The position numbers were made by a program, and so were the translations under genes. From Kocuria soli (GTDB taxonomy: Bacteria > Actinomycetota > Actinomycetes > Actinomycetales > Micrococcaceae): 64,000 nt of DNA. The DNA lies in NCBI RefSeq assembly GCF_003797835.1, contig NZ_RKMF01000010.1, forward strand, positions 62,001 to 126,000, in the 5' to 3' direction. The notes beneath the pieces are model-generated. The model saw only the letters and a list, made by a program, of their open reading frames with translations, was not told the origin of the DNA and searched no databases. Below, piece by piece: positions 27,274 through 35,389 of this stretch (positions within the stretch are counted from its first letter, which is position 1; each line of letters opens with the position of its first letter).

Positions 27274-28143
27274 TCACAGCGTGGAACCAGTGGTGGTTCT
27301 CTCCCGCAGCAGCCCGGCCACGACCTCCAGCGCAAGATCCGCCCGATCCGTCACCAACGCGTCAACGCCGTGGTGCAGGATCAGCTCCATGTCCTCCGGC
27401 CGATTGACCGTCCACACGTGCACCTGGATTCCGTGCCGGTGAGCCGCCGCGACGAACCGCCGCGTGGCCACGACCCTGCGCCCCAACCATTCCCCGACCA
27501 GGGGGAGGCTGCGCACCTTGGGGAGCATCCACCCGAGCTTCATGGGCATCTGGATCACGTCGAACTTCGGGACACGACGGCGCGACAGCCACCGAGCGGC
27601 CGGCCACGCGGCGGGCACCGTGTGGAAGAGGACCAGTGCCGTCAAGAACCCCGTGGCGCCGACGGACGTGCTCAACGGCCGTAGCCCCCGCGCACTCAGT
27701 TCGGCAAGGGTCCGCCCCCGCCGGGAGTCGGAGAAGGAGGCGATCCGCACGCGACCGGCGGCACCGGTGGCCTCGAGTACCGCGGGCAGCGCAGTCACCG
27801 ACGCCTCGTCCTTGACGTCGATGTTGACGTACAGCTCGGGCAGCTCGTCCAAGACTTCGCGCAGCGTGGGGACCGGGCTGGTTCCGGCCACCATCAAGTC
27901 GGCCAGTTCTGCGTGGTTCAGGTCGTTGATCTGCCCCGCGCCCTGGGTCACCCGGTCCAGGGTCGCGTCATGGAACGCGAGCACCACCCCGTCCTTGGTG
28001 GTGTGGACGTCGGTTTCGATCCACCGACACCCCAGGTCGCGTGCCGCCCGGAATGCAGTCAGGGTGTTCTCCGCACCGTCCGGGGCGAACCCGCGGTGGG
28101 CCAGGACCATGTCGGCCGGTGCATTTCCGGGGGAAAGTTTCAT
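27274..28143 (-). CDS. glycerophosphodiester phosphodiesterase
   Basis: Hydrolyses glycerophosphodiesters to glycerol 3-phosphate and an alcohol. The 289-residue GDPD barrel has the catalytic HRG (VLAHRGFAPDGAENT), ETDVHTTKDGVVLAFHD with the second histidine, VNIDVKDE and, at the end, VHVWTVNRPEDM and VDALVTDRADLA. No signal peptide is seen from the ATG at 28143, so it is probably cytoplasmic. That start was chosen because the barrel begins about 15 residues later. Confidence 0.9.
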   Translation of the reverse strand: MKLSPGNAPADMVLAHRGFAPDGAENTLTAFRAARDLGCRWIETDVHTTKDGVVLAFHDATLDRVTQGAGQINDLNHAELADLMVAGTSPVPTLREVLDELPELYVNIDVKDEASVTALPAVLEATGAAGRVRIASFSDSRRGRTLAELSARGLRPLSTSVGATGFLTALVLFHTVPAAWPAARWLSRRRVPKFDVIQMPMKLGWMLPKVRSLPLVGEWLGRRVVATRRFVAAAHRHGIQVHVWTVNRPEDMELILHHGVDALVTDRADLALEVVAGLLRERTTTGSTL

Positions 28144-28221
28144 GGGCCGAGCATACGGGTCATGGTCAACCGTGCGTAACGACGGCGACGACGACCGCGA
28201 CCTTTCGCGCCGGGCCACGCC

Positions 28222-29058
28222 TCAACCCGCCAGGTCACCGGTCTGACGCGCTGCCAGGAATTGTTCGACGACCTGTGCCACACCGTCCTGTTCGAAGGGC
28301 GGGGCCGTACGTTCCACGGCCTCCACGACCACGGGTGAGCCGGAGGCCATGGCGAATCCGTACCCCGCCCAGGTCAACATCTCCAGGTCGTTGGTCATGT
28401 CCCCGAAGGCCATGACCTGGCCCCGTTCCACACCGAGATCCGCGCAGAGTTTTCGCAAGGTCTGGGCCTTGCTCAGCCCGAGTTGGGACATTTCGGCAAG
28501 GGCCTCGGTGGGGACGGAGTGCGTCACCGCCATGTGTTCGGCGGCATGCCGTGCGACCTCCCGCACGAAGTCCTCAGGGTCGTGGTCGTCTCGTTTGGCC
28601 AGGAACTTGACCACCTGGTCCGCGGGATGGAGGAGCGTCTCGATGTCGCCGACCACGACGTCGTCGGTGTTGGTGTCCATGGCGGTCCGGTCCGTGGGGA
28701 TCCACCCGGGTTCCGCGACGACTCCCCGCAAGGTCTCGGCGCTGAAGTACACCCCGGGGATCTCGGTGCGCAGGCGACGCGCCACGCGCAGGGCCACCCT
28801 CCCCTCGAACGTGTTCGACGAGATCACGCGGTCGCAGGCCAGGTCGTAGACCATGGCACCGTTGGCGCAGATCACCGTCCCCACCTGGGACAGCGCAGGG
28901 GTCACCTGCTCGCGCAACGGGTGCAGCCAACGCGACGGCCGCCCGGTCACGAAGACGACGGGAACCCCCGCCTCCTCGAGGGCCACAAGGGCGTCGAGGG
29001 AACGGGGGCGGAATCGGAAGTCCTCACCGATCAGAGTGCCGTCCAGGTCGCTGGCCAC
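28222..29058 (-). CDS. HAD-superfamily hydrolase (Cof type)
   Basis: A 278-residue sugar-phosphatase-like HAD protein. Motif I is ASDLDGTL, motif II is VVFVTGRPSR, motif III is the Lys of LSKAQTLRKL and motif IV is AFGDMTNDLEML; a large C2-type cap lies between. The only conventional start is a GTG at 29058, giving just three residues before the DLDGT loop; a CTG upstream is possible. It follows the PEBP gene by 50 bp. Substrate unknown. Confidence 0.85.
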   Translation of the reverse strand: MASDLDGTLIGEDFRFRPRSLDALVALEEAGVPVVFVTGRPSRWLHPLREQVTPALSQVGTVICANGAMVYDLACDRVISSNTFEGRVALRVARRLRTEIPGVYFSAETLRGVVAEPGWIPTDRTAMDTNTDDVVVGDIETLLHPADQVVKFLAKRDDHDPEDFVREVARHAAEHMAVTHSVPTEALAEMSQLGLSKAQTLRKLCADLGVERGQVMAFGDMTNDLEMLTWAGYGFAMASGSPVVVEAVERTAPPFEQDGVAQVVEQFLAARQTGDLAG

Positions 29059-29108
29059 CAGGCGAACGTCCCGGACCAGACCCAGCGGATCGGGTCCCAG
29101 CAGGTCGG

Positions 29109-29627
29109 TCAGTCTTCCCGCTCCTCGTGAGTTCCGGTCAGGAAGGCCCGGCCGATCCCGTGGAAGAACAAATTGAAGTTCACCACGGCCGGTGAGGCAC
29201 CCTCCACGTCCAGGTGTTCGGTGTCCACGGCGGTGACGCAGAAAATGTAGCGGTGGGCACCATGGCCGGGGGGCGGCGCAGCCCCTTCGAAGTCATCGGA
29301 TCCACCGTCGGTGCGGTGCCGGGTGGCGCCTTCCGGAGGTGCGGTTGCGGCATCCGTTGCCAGGCTGGTCACGTCCGCCGGGATGTTGGCCAGGCACCAG
29401 TGCCAGTAACCAGAAGGGGTGGGGGCGTCGGGGTCGTAGCAGGTCACGACGTACGACTTGGTCCCCTCCGGTGCACCCGTCCAGGAGAGCTGGGGTGAGG
29501 TGTCGGAGCCACCGAGTCCAGCCGTGACCTGGGCTGTGGGCAGCGGTTGCCCATCGGTGATGTCCTCCGAGGTCAACGTGAAGGTTGGCAGCTGCGGAAG
29601 GTCGGCGTAGGGATCACGGTTGAGCAT
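29109..29627 (-). CDS. YbhB/YbcL (PEBP) family protein
   Basis: A 172-residue phosphatidylethanolamine-binding-protein-like fold: LSWTGAPEGTKSYVVTCYDP, DPDAPTPSGYWHW and GHGAHRYIFCVTAVD carry the ligand-pocket residues (Asp-Pro-Asp, His, GxHRY). No signal peptide, so cytoplasmic. The role of bacterial members is largely unknown. An inverted repeat lies 11 bp upstream of its start. Confidence 0.88.
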   Translation of the reverse strand: MLNRDPYADLPQLPTFTLTSEDITDGQPLPTAQVTAGLGGSDTSPQLSWTGAPEGTKSYVVTCYDPDAPTPSGYWHWCLANIPADVTSLATDAATAPPEGATRHRTDGGSDDFEGAAPPPGHGAHRYIFCVTAVDTEHLDVEGASPAVVNFNLFFHGIGRAFLTGTHEERED

Positions 29628-29638
29628 GGGTCCTCCTC

Positions 29639-29658
29639 GATCTGATCTCGATCAGATC
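29639..29658. promoter_or_regulatory. inverted repeat upstream of the PEBP gene
   Basis: GATCTGAT and ATCAGATC flank CTCG. A 12-bp palindrome ATCCGGCCGGAT follows at 29671-29682. Both lie in the 95-bp gap between the sugar kinase stop and the PEBP start (both genes minus strand), so operator or terminator are both possible; no T tract is seen. Confidence 0.35.
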
Positions 29659-29722
29659 CGCGACGGTTCGATCCGGCCGGATTCAACGACCGTGTCCTGT
29701 CACGCTACCCAAAGTGCGCGTC

Positions 29723-30679
29723 TCACGGGCGGGTGGCGCCCTCGGATTCGCCCAGTGCGTCCAGTTCTTCGCGTCGGGGAAGATCAGCCCCGGCCCGGGA
29801 AACGGTGATGGCCGCCGCGTCCGCCGCACGCCGCAGCAGCGCGGCGATCTGCGACTCGTCCAGGTCCCCGATCTTGTCCGCACCTTCGGCACCGTCGAGC
29901 CCCAGGTCGACCAGTTGGCTGATCAAGGCAGCCATGAACGTGTCCCCCGCCCCGACCGTGTCCACGACGTCGGTCCTGCGCGCGGGCACTTCGACCCCTT
30001 CCGGTGCCGTGGCTGCGTTGATCGCCCAGGGGCCGAGTTCCCCGCGGGTCACGACCACCAGTTTGGCTCCCGACCGGTGCCAGGCACGCGCCGACTCCTG
30101 GAGGGTCGAGGTCGGGTAGAGCCACTGCAGGTCTTCGTCCGACGCCTTGATGACGTCCGCCTGTCCGGCCAACATCTCCGCCCGCTCCCGGACCTCGTCC
30201 ACGTCCTGGGTGATCTGGGGACGACAGTTGGGGTCATAGGTGACCAACACGTTGCCGGCGGCAGCCTTCACGGCCTTCACGACGTTGGCGGACCCGGGTT
30301 CCAGCACGGTCGCGATCGACCCGACGTGCAACGCGGTGGAGTTGCCGACCATGGCCTCCAACTCGGCCTGTTCGACCGGGAACTCCCAAGTCATGCGGAA
30401 GTCGTAGTCGGCCGAACCGTTCTCTGCGATCCTGGCCTCGGCCACGGATGTCGCGGAGTCGTGGGTCGGCAGGGGCAACTCGACGCCCTCCGCACTGAGG
30501 TGTTGGTGGAGCAGACGACCGTCGTCGTCGTCGCCCCAGGCACCCAGGAACCTCACGGGGTGGCCCAGGCGCGCGAGGCCGAGCGCCACGTTCATGGGGC
30601 TGCCTCCGGGGTGGCGCACGGGGTCCTGATCAGGGCGCGAAACAACGTCGATGAGGGCTTCCCCGATGACTGTCAGCAT
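29723..30679 (-). CDS. PfkB-family sugar kinase, fructokinase-like
   Basis: A 318-residue carbohydrate kinase beginning MLTVIGEALIDVV, the usual fructokinase-type N-terminus. It has HPGGSPMNVALGLARLG (signature 1), GAWGDDDDG, YDPNCRP and VVDTVGAGDTFMAAL (signature 2, catalytic Asp). Fructose is the most likely substrate by family resemblance, but 2-keto-3-deoxygluconate or other sugars cannot be excluded; neighbours give no hint. Confidence 0.83.
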   Translation of the reverse strand: MLTVIGEALIDVVSRPDQDPVRHPGGSPMNVALGLARLGHPVRFLGAWGDDDDGRLLHQHLSAEGVELPLPTHDSATSVAEARIAENGSADYDFRMTWEFPVEQAELEAMVGNSTALHVGSIATVLEPGSANVVKAVKAAAGNVLVTYDPNCRPQITQDVDEVRERAEMLAGQADVIKASDEDLQWLYPTSTLQESARAWHRSGAKLVVVTRGELGPWAINAATAPEGVEVPARRTDVVDTVGAGDTFMAALISQLVDLGLDGAEGADKIGDLDESQIAALLRRAADAAAITVSRAGADLPRREELDALGESEGATRP

Positions 30680-30766
30680 GGCTCAAACAGTAGCATCGCA
30701 AGGGATTTCGACCCCCCGCGCTGACGCCCGTTGACGGGGGTTGTGGGGCGACTCCTCGGGCAGCCG

Positions 30767-32104
30767 TCAGGCAACCCACCAGGCAGCCACCGCACGTCTC
30801 AGGGAGTACAGGTCTTGGACGTGAACCATCTCCCGGGCGGAGTGCATGGACAGCAGCCCGACGCCGACGTCCAGCGTTCGGATGCCCAGCCGCGCTGCGG
30901 TGATCGGGCCGATCGTGGACCCACAGGGCACCGCGTTGTGGGAGACGAACTCCTGTGTGGGCACGCCTGCAGACTGGCAGGCCAGCGCCCACTGCGCCGC
31001 ACCCTCCGCGTCCGTGGTGTAGTGCTGATCGGCGTTGATCTTCAGCAGAGGGCCGCCACCGGGGACGGGCCGGTTGGCAGGGTCGTGGTGACCCGGGTAG
31101 TTGGGGTGGACCAGGTGCCCGGCGTCCGCGGACAGGCATGACGACGACGCCCACTGGGCCCGGCGTCGGTCCTCCGACCAGTCGTGGGCCGCACCGATCC
31201 GGACCAGGACGTCCTCGAGGAACGGCCCGGCCGCGCCGGATCTGGTTCTGGACCCCACTTCCTCGTGGTCGAAAGCCGCCAGGACCGTGGTGGTCCGCAG
31301 GTTCTCGAATTCCTCCGCCCGGTCGATCATCGCCGTGAGGCCGGCGTGCACGGAACTCAGGTTGTCCAGACGGCCCGAGGCCAGGAACTCACCGTGGGCA
31401 CCGAAACGCCGGGGCTCCTGCCCGTCGGCCAGGACCACGTCCCAGCCCAGGATGTCTTCGGGTGCCACCGCCCCGTCGGCCACGTGGGAGCCGAGGTAGG
31501 CCAGAACGTCCCCCGCGGTCCGGCCGCAGCCCCACACCGGTTGGGTGTGCTGCTGCGGGTCCAACGTGAGCCCCTTGTTCGCCCCACGGTCCAGGTGGAT
31601 GGCCAACTGCGGAATGCGCGCCACGGGGTCGGTGGCCACCGTGCAGGTCCTGGTTCCGTCCCCGTCCCGGACGGTGAGTCTCCCGGCCAGGCGCAGTTCA
31701 CGGTCCAGCCAGGAGTTCAGCAGCGGACCGCCGTAGACCTCCACGCCCAACTGCCACCAGGGGCTCATTCCCGTACCCGGGTGCGGCTTGAGTTTGAACG
31801 ACGGCGAATCGGTGTGGGTGCCCAGGATGCGGAACCCGGCGGGCTCCTGGGGGTCGCCCGCGGGAGCGATCCAGGCGATGAAGGCCCCGTCCCTGACCGT
31901 GTAGTGCCGACCGGTGGCGACCTCAGACCCCCAGGGCCGGGTCTCTTCGAGCCGGGTGAAGCCCGCGGACTCGAGCCGCCGAGCGGCCGCCTCCACGGCG
32001 TGGTAGGAGCTCGGGGCTTCCGTGACGAAGCGTCCGAGGTCCTCGGCGTGGTCCACCGCAAGCGGGTCGATCGGCGTTGCCTGCACCGGGGATGTGTGGG
32101 TCAC
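30767..32104 (-). CDS. M18 family aspartyl aminopeptidase
   Basis: Dinuclear metal aminopeptidase removing N-terminal acidic residues; cytoplasmic. Metal and catalytic motifs are GTHTDSPSF (His, Asp), SGRLDNLSS (bridging Asp), AAFDHEEVGS (Glu-Glu), SADAGHLVHP and the C-terminal LLSMHSAREMVH (His). The GTG at 32104 (445 residues) overlaps the stop of the CPBP gene as GTGA and has AGGAAGG upstream; an ATG at 32125 is less well placed. Confidence 0.9.
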   Translation of the reverse strand: MTHTSPVQATPIDPLAVDHAEDLGRFVTEAPSSYHAVEAAARRLESAGFTRLEETRPWGSEVATGRHYTVRDGAFIAWIAPAGDPQEPAGFRILGTHTDSPSFKLKPHPGTGMSPWWQLGVEVYGGPLLNSWLDRELRLAGRLTVRDGDGTRTCTVATDPVARIPQLAIHLDRGANKGLTLDPQQHTQPVWGCGRTAGDVLAYLGSHVADGAVAPEDILGWDVVLADGQEPRRFGAHGEFLASGRLDNLSSVHAGLTAMIDRAEEFENLRTTTVLAAFDHEEVGSRTRSGAAGPFLEDVLVRIGAAHDWSEDRRRAQWASSSCLSADAGHLVHPNYPGHHDPANRPVPGGGPLLKINADQHYTTDAEGAAQWALACQSAGVPTQEFVSHNAVPCGSTIGPITAARLGIRTLDVGVGLLSMHSAREMVHVQDLYSLRRAVAAWWVA

Positions 32105-33603
32105 TGTGACTGGCCTTCCTGCCACGGCGCGGGTGTGCCGTCAGCCTGCTGGGAAAGGGGTCGCGCCATCCAGACAACCCGGTGGGCGTAGACGGGCGGG
32201 TTGGTTCCGGGGACCGGTTCGAGTTCCGGAGCGGCATAGGCGATCAAGCCCTCGGCCGGGACGAGCCGGAGGCTCTGGTTCTCGCCGACCTGCCCGGGGT
32301 CTACGTAGGCCATGGATGCAGGGATCGTGACCGGTACCAGGGGCGGCTGCGCGACAGGCTGGTGGTGTTGCGCGAATTGAGCGGGTTGCGGCGGCTGACC
32401 GGGCCCGAAGCCGCCGACACTCTGGTAGGCGCCGGGAGCCTGATGGTGTGGGGCCGGCGCATAGTGACCCGGCGCGTACGGGTAGCCGACGGGCGCGTAG
32501 GCGGCGCGGACCCGGTCGTACCAGGCGTCTTGATCCTTCTTGGGCCACACGATCGCGTGGCGGCTGCGCGCCACACGTCCGGCGCGGGAGAGCAGCAGGA
32601 CGAGCAGACCGTAAACCAGTTCGATCACGAAGATCACGCCGAACCCCATGAACCCCACGGAACTCTCCGAGGCCTGCGTGGGATCGGAAGGCCACAGAAC
32701 GCTGGTCACGGTCACCACCATGTTGTTGACCACGTGCAGGCTGATGGCGGCCTCCAGCCCGCCGGTGCGCCACGTGATGAAGCCCGCGACGACGGCCATC
32801 CAGAGCACCGAGAGCTGACCCCACACGTCGTACATGTGGCCCAGCATGAACACGGGTGCCGGGAGCAGGATGGCCCAGGCGGGGTTCTTGAGCCACCGAC
32901 CGATCGCCTGGGCGAGATAGCCGCGGAAGACGAGTTCCTCCGCGGTGCACTGGATGGGCACCACCAGGAAACCCATGATCAGGGTGAGCCACCACAAAGG
33001 GTGGCGCTGGACGGTCGCCGTGGCTTCGCCACCGCCTGCACCTGCCAGGGCCACTTCCAGCACGGTCATCAGGCCGTAGATCAGCACGAACACGGCCGTG
33101 GCCAGTCCCATGGTGGTCAACAGCCACTTCCAGCGGATCCGGCCGGTGACAGACCAGATCAACCCGAGCGGCCGGGGCCGCAGGAGCCATCGCATGAACA
33201 GGACCACGGGCATCCAGATGGCCACGGACCCGAAGAGGAACAGGAAGATCCATGGATTGGTCATGTCCATCTGTTCCGCGTCCGTGGAACTCATGTCCAT
33301 GAAGAACGAATCTGCGCCCAGGATCAGTGCGACGATCGCGGCACCGATAGCGAACACGATGGTCACCAGCATGATCCCGGCCACCAGGGCACCGCCCTCG
33401 GCCAGGGGTGACCATCGCCGGTGCTTGGGATCGGACAGAGCAAGCCGGTGGTAGGCGAGGTCACGGTAGTGGGCGCCGGTCGGCAGGCCGGTCCGGGGGT
33501 CCAGGGGCGGCAGCGACGGCGGAGGAGGTGTGGTGGGACCGGGAGCCGCAGTCCAAGAACTCGGCACTGTGGCTGGGGGAAACACCCCGGTCTGAGTTGT
33601 CAT
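32101..33603 (-). CDS. CPBP-family intramembrane protease with proline-rich tail
   Basis: A CAAX-protease/bacteriocin-processing family membrane protein of 500 residues. About eight hydrophobic segments include the EExxxR motif in CTAEELVFRGYLAQ, the second-motif region FMLGHMYD and SLHVVNN. The N-terminal 45 residues are Pro/Thr-rich, and the last roughly 150 are cytoplasmic, rich in Pro, Ala, Gln and Tyr. Substrate unknown. The M18 peptidase gene is translationally coupled downstream. The ATG at 33603 was chosen because upstream sequence lacks family features. Confidence 0.85.
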   Translation of the reverse strand: MTTQTGVFPPATVPSSWTAAPGPTTPPPPSLPPLDPRTGLPTGAHYRDLAYHRLALSDPKHRRWSPLAEGGALVAGIMLVTIVFAIGAAIVALILGADSFFMDMSSTDAEQMDMTNPWIFLFLFGSVAIWMPVVLFMRWLLRPRPLGLIWSVTGRIRWKWLLTTMGLATAVFVLIYGLMTVLEVALAGAGGGEATATVQRHPLWWLTLIMGFLVVPIQCTAEELVFRGYLAQAIGRWLKNPAWAILLPAPVFMLGHMYDVWGQLSVLWMAVVAGFITWRTGGLEAAISLHVVNNMVVTVTSVLWPSDPTQASESSVGFMGFGVIFVIELVYGLLVLLLSRAGRVARSRHAIVWPKKDQDAWYDRVRAAYAPVGYPYAPGHYAPAPHHQAPGAYQSVGGFGPGQPPQPAQFAQHHQPVAQPPLVPVTIPASMAYVDPGQVGENQSLRLVPAEGLIAYAAPELEPVPGTNPPVYAHRVVWMARPLSQQADGTPAPWQEGQSQ

Positions 33604-33688
33604 GTGTTCACCGTATCCAAGTCGGGAGACACCCGAATCACCCCTTTGAACGATTACCGAAACGATTACCGGCACCTCGGCCCAAGGG

Positions 33689-34438
33689 CTACCGGGCGAA
33701 GACTCGCACGAACTCCCGCAGGAGCAAGGACGGGACGTGCACCTTCGGGCCGTCCTTGACGTGTTGCTTCACCGATTCGGCGTCCTCCAGGCGGAAGTAG
33801 CCGTGGTGCTTGTAGGCCTCGATACGTCCGATCAGCGCGGGTTCGTCCAGTTCGGGGTGGAACTGTGTGGCGTAGGCGTGCGTGCCCACCCGGAACATCT
33901 GCACGGGGCAGGTCTCCCCCGTGGCCAGCAGCACGGCGTTGGGCGGCAGCTCCCGAATCGCCTCCTTGTGTCCCACGAAAGCGTGGAACCGCCGGGGCAG
34001 GGCGGCCAGCAGCGGGTCCCGGGCGCCGTCGTCGGTCACCGTGACCTCGATGGCGCCGACGTCCTCCCCGTAGGTGCCGTCCACGATGCCACCCTGATGT
34101 ACGCCCAAGGTCCCGACGCCGTAGCAGGCACCGAAGAACGGAATCCGGTCCGCCATGACGCGGTCCAGCAGCTCGCCCAGGGACAGTTCGACGCGGACCT
34201 GAGTGGCGGACTTCTCGGCCTGCGGCAGGGAGGTGTTGAAGGGCGAACCGCCCACCAGGACCCCCGAGTAGCGGCTCAGGTCCAGGGCCGCGAGTTCACG
34301 GGAGGCTTCTTCGCCCTGCTCGAGCCGCAGCCTGTGGAGCTGGCTCGGTTCCAGGCCCGCGAAGCGGCACATGGTCTCGTGTTCCTCGTCCGCAATGGTG
34401 TCTTCGGGACGGGTGGAGACCAGCAGGAACGGCAGCAT
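33689..34438 (-). CDS. class I glutamine amidotransferase-like protein (GuaA-type domain)
   Basis: A stand-alone amidotransferase domain of 249 residues with nucleophile Cys105 (FFGACYGVG), FVGHKEAI and the His/Glu pair in ATQFHPELDEP. Such proteins are often annotated as GMP-synthase-like and act as glutaminases for unknown partners. Starts at ATG 34438, with a GTG six bases upstream as alternative. Follows fdhD by 21 bp. Confidence 0.82.
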   Translation of the reverse strand: MLPFLLVSTRPEDTIADEEHETMCRFAGLEPSQLHRLRLEQGEEASRELAALDLSRYSGVLVGGSPFNTSLPQAEKSATQVRVELSLGELLDRVMADRIPFFGACYGVGTLGVHQGGIVDGTYGEDVGAIEVTVTDDGARDPLLAALPRRFHAFVGHKEAIRELPPNAVLLATGETCPVQMFRVGTHAYATQFHPELDEPALIGRIEAYKHHGYFRLEDAESVKQHVKDGPKVHVPSLLLREFVRVFAR

Positions 34439-34459
34439 GGTCACACTGTAGTGGCGCGT

Positions 34460-35371
34460 TCAGTCGCCCACGCAGGATGTGTCGATCCGTTGCCCGCCCG
34501 CGTAGATGTTCGCCCCCGTGCCCCGGTTGAAGCCCACCAGCGTCAGTCCCGTCCGATCCGCGACGTCCACTGCCAGCGCGGAGGGGGCGGAGACGGCCGA
34601 GAGCATGGGAATGCCCGCCATCACGGCCTTCTGGACCAGTTCGAAGGAGGCTCTGGCCGAGACCTGCAGGACCGTCCCGGTCAACGGCAGCAGGTCCTGC
34701 TCGAGGGCCCACCCGACTACCTTGTCCACGGCGTTGTGCCGCCCCACGTCCTCGCGGACGCACAGGAGTTCGGGCTCCCCGCTGCCCACGAGGCCGGGCC
34801 CCACACCGGCGTCGGGCTCGTCACCGGCGTCGGGCATCCGGAACAATGCGGCCGCGTGCACGCCCCCGGTCGAGGAGAACAACCGCTGTTCGGCTCGCAG
34901 CCGGTCGGGCAGCCCCAGGACGGTGGCAAGGTCCACCGTGAGCGGGTCCGTGAGCGGCTCGTACGGGGAGACCTTGAGGACGCCGTCCATCGAGGCCGTG
35001 CCGCACACCCCGCAGGACGACGACGTGTAGACCTCCCGGCGACCGCGATCCGCCCGGGCCGCGACCTCCGGGGGCAGTTGGACGTCGACCACGTTGTAGT
35101 CACGCATGCCTTCGGCGTCGATGCCCGAGCGGTAATCCATCCGCAGAATCTCGGACTGGGAGCCCAGCACGCCCTCGGAGACCAGGAACCCGGCGACCAT
35201 GGCGAAGTCGTGACCGGGCGTCCGCATGGTGACCGCGAAGGACTCCCCGTTGAGCCGGATCTCCAGCGGCTCCTCCCCCACCAGGGTGTCCGCGCGGGTA
35301 CTTTCCCACAGGCGGCCTTCCTGGTCGGTGCGGATGCGCTGTACGCGGCGCCGCTGGGTCGAACGCGTCAC
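34460..35371 (-). CDS. fdhD: formate dehydrogenase accessory sulfurtransferase
   Basis: Transfers sulfur to the bis-MGD cofactor of formate dehydrogenase. The 303 residues include the CxxC loop SSSCGVCGTAS (Cys120, Cys123), FSSTGGVHAAALF, VREDVGRHNAVDKVVGWAL, SARASFELVQKAVMAGIPML and the C-terminal GFNRGTGANIYAGG, all diagnostic of FdhD. No formate dehydrogenase gene is in the window. It lies 18 bp downstream of ptsI on the same strand. Confidence 0.93.
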   Translation of the reverse strand: MTRSTQRRRVQRIRTDQEGRLWESTRADTLVGEEPLEIRLNGESFAVTMRTPGHDFAMVAGFLVSEGVLGSQSEILRMDYRSGIDAEGMRDYNVVDVQLPPEVAARADRGRREVYTSSSCGVCGTASMDGVLKVSPYEPLTDPLTVDLATVLGLPDRLRAEQRLFSSTGGVHAAALFRMPDAGDEPDAGVGPGLVGSGEPELLCVREDVGRHNAVDKVVGWALEQDLLPLTGTVLQVSARASFELVQKAVMAGIPMLSAVSAPSALAVDVADRTGLTLVGFNRGTGANIYAGGQRIDTSCVGD

Positions 35372-35389
35372 GGGTGCCTCAGACCGCCC

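Noticed and set aside
24662-27442. A 926-codon frame spanning the uracil permease and the hydrolase
   Set aside because: It lies in a shadow frame of one gene and antisense to the other, is Arg/Gly/His-rich and has no motif.
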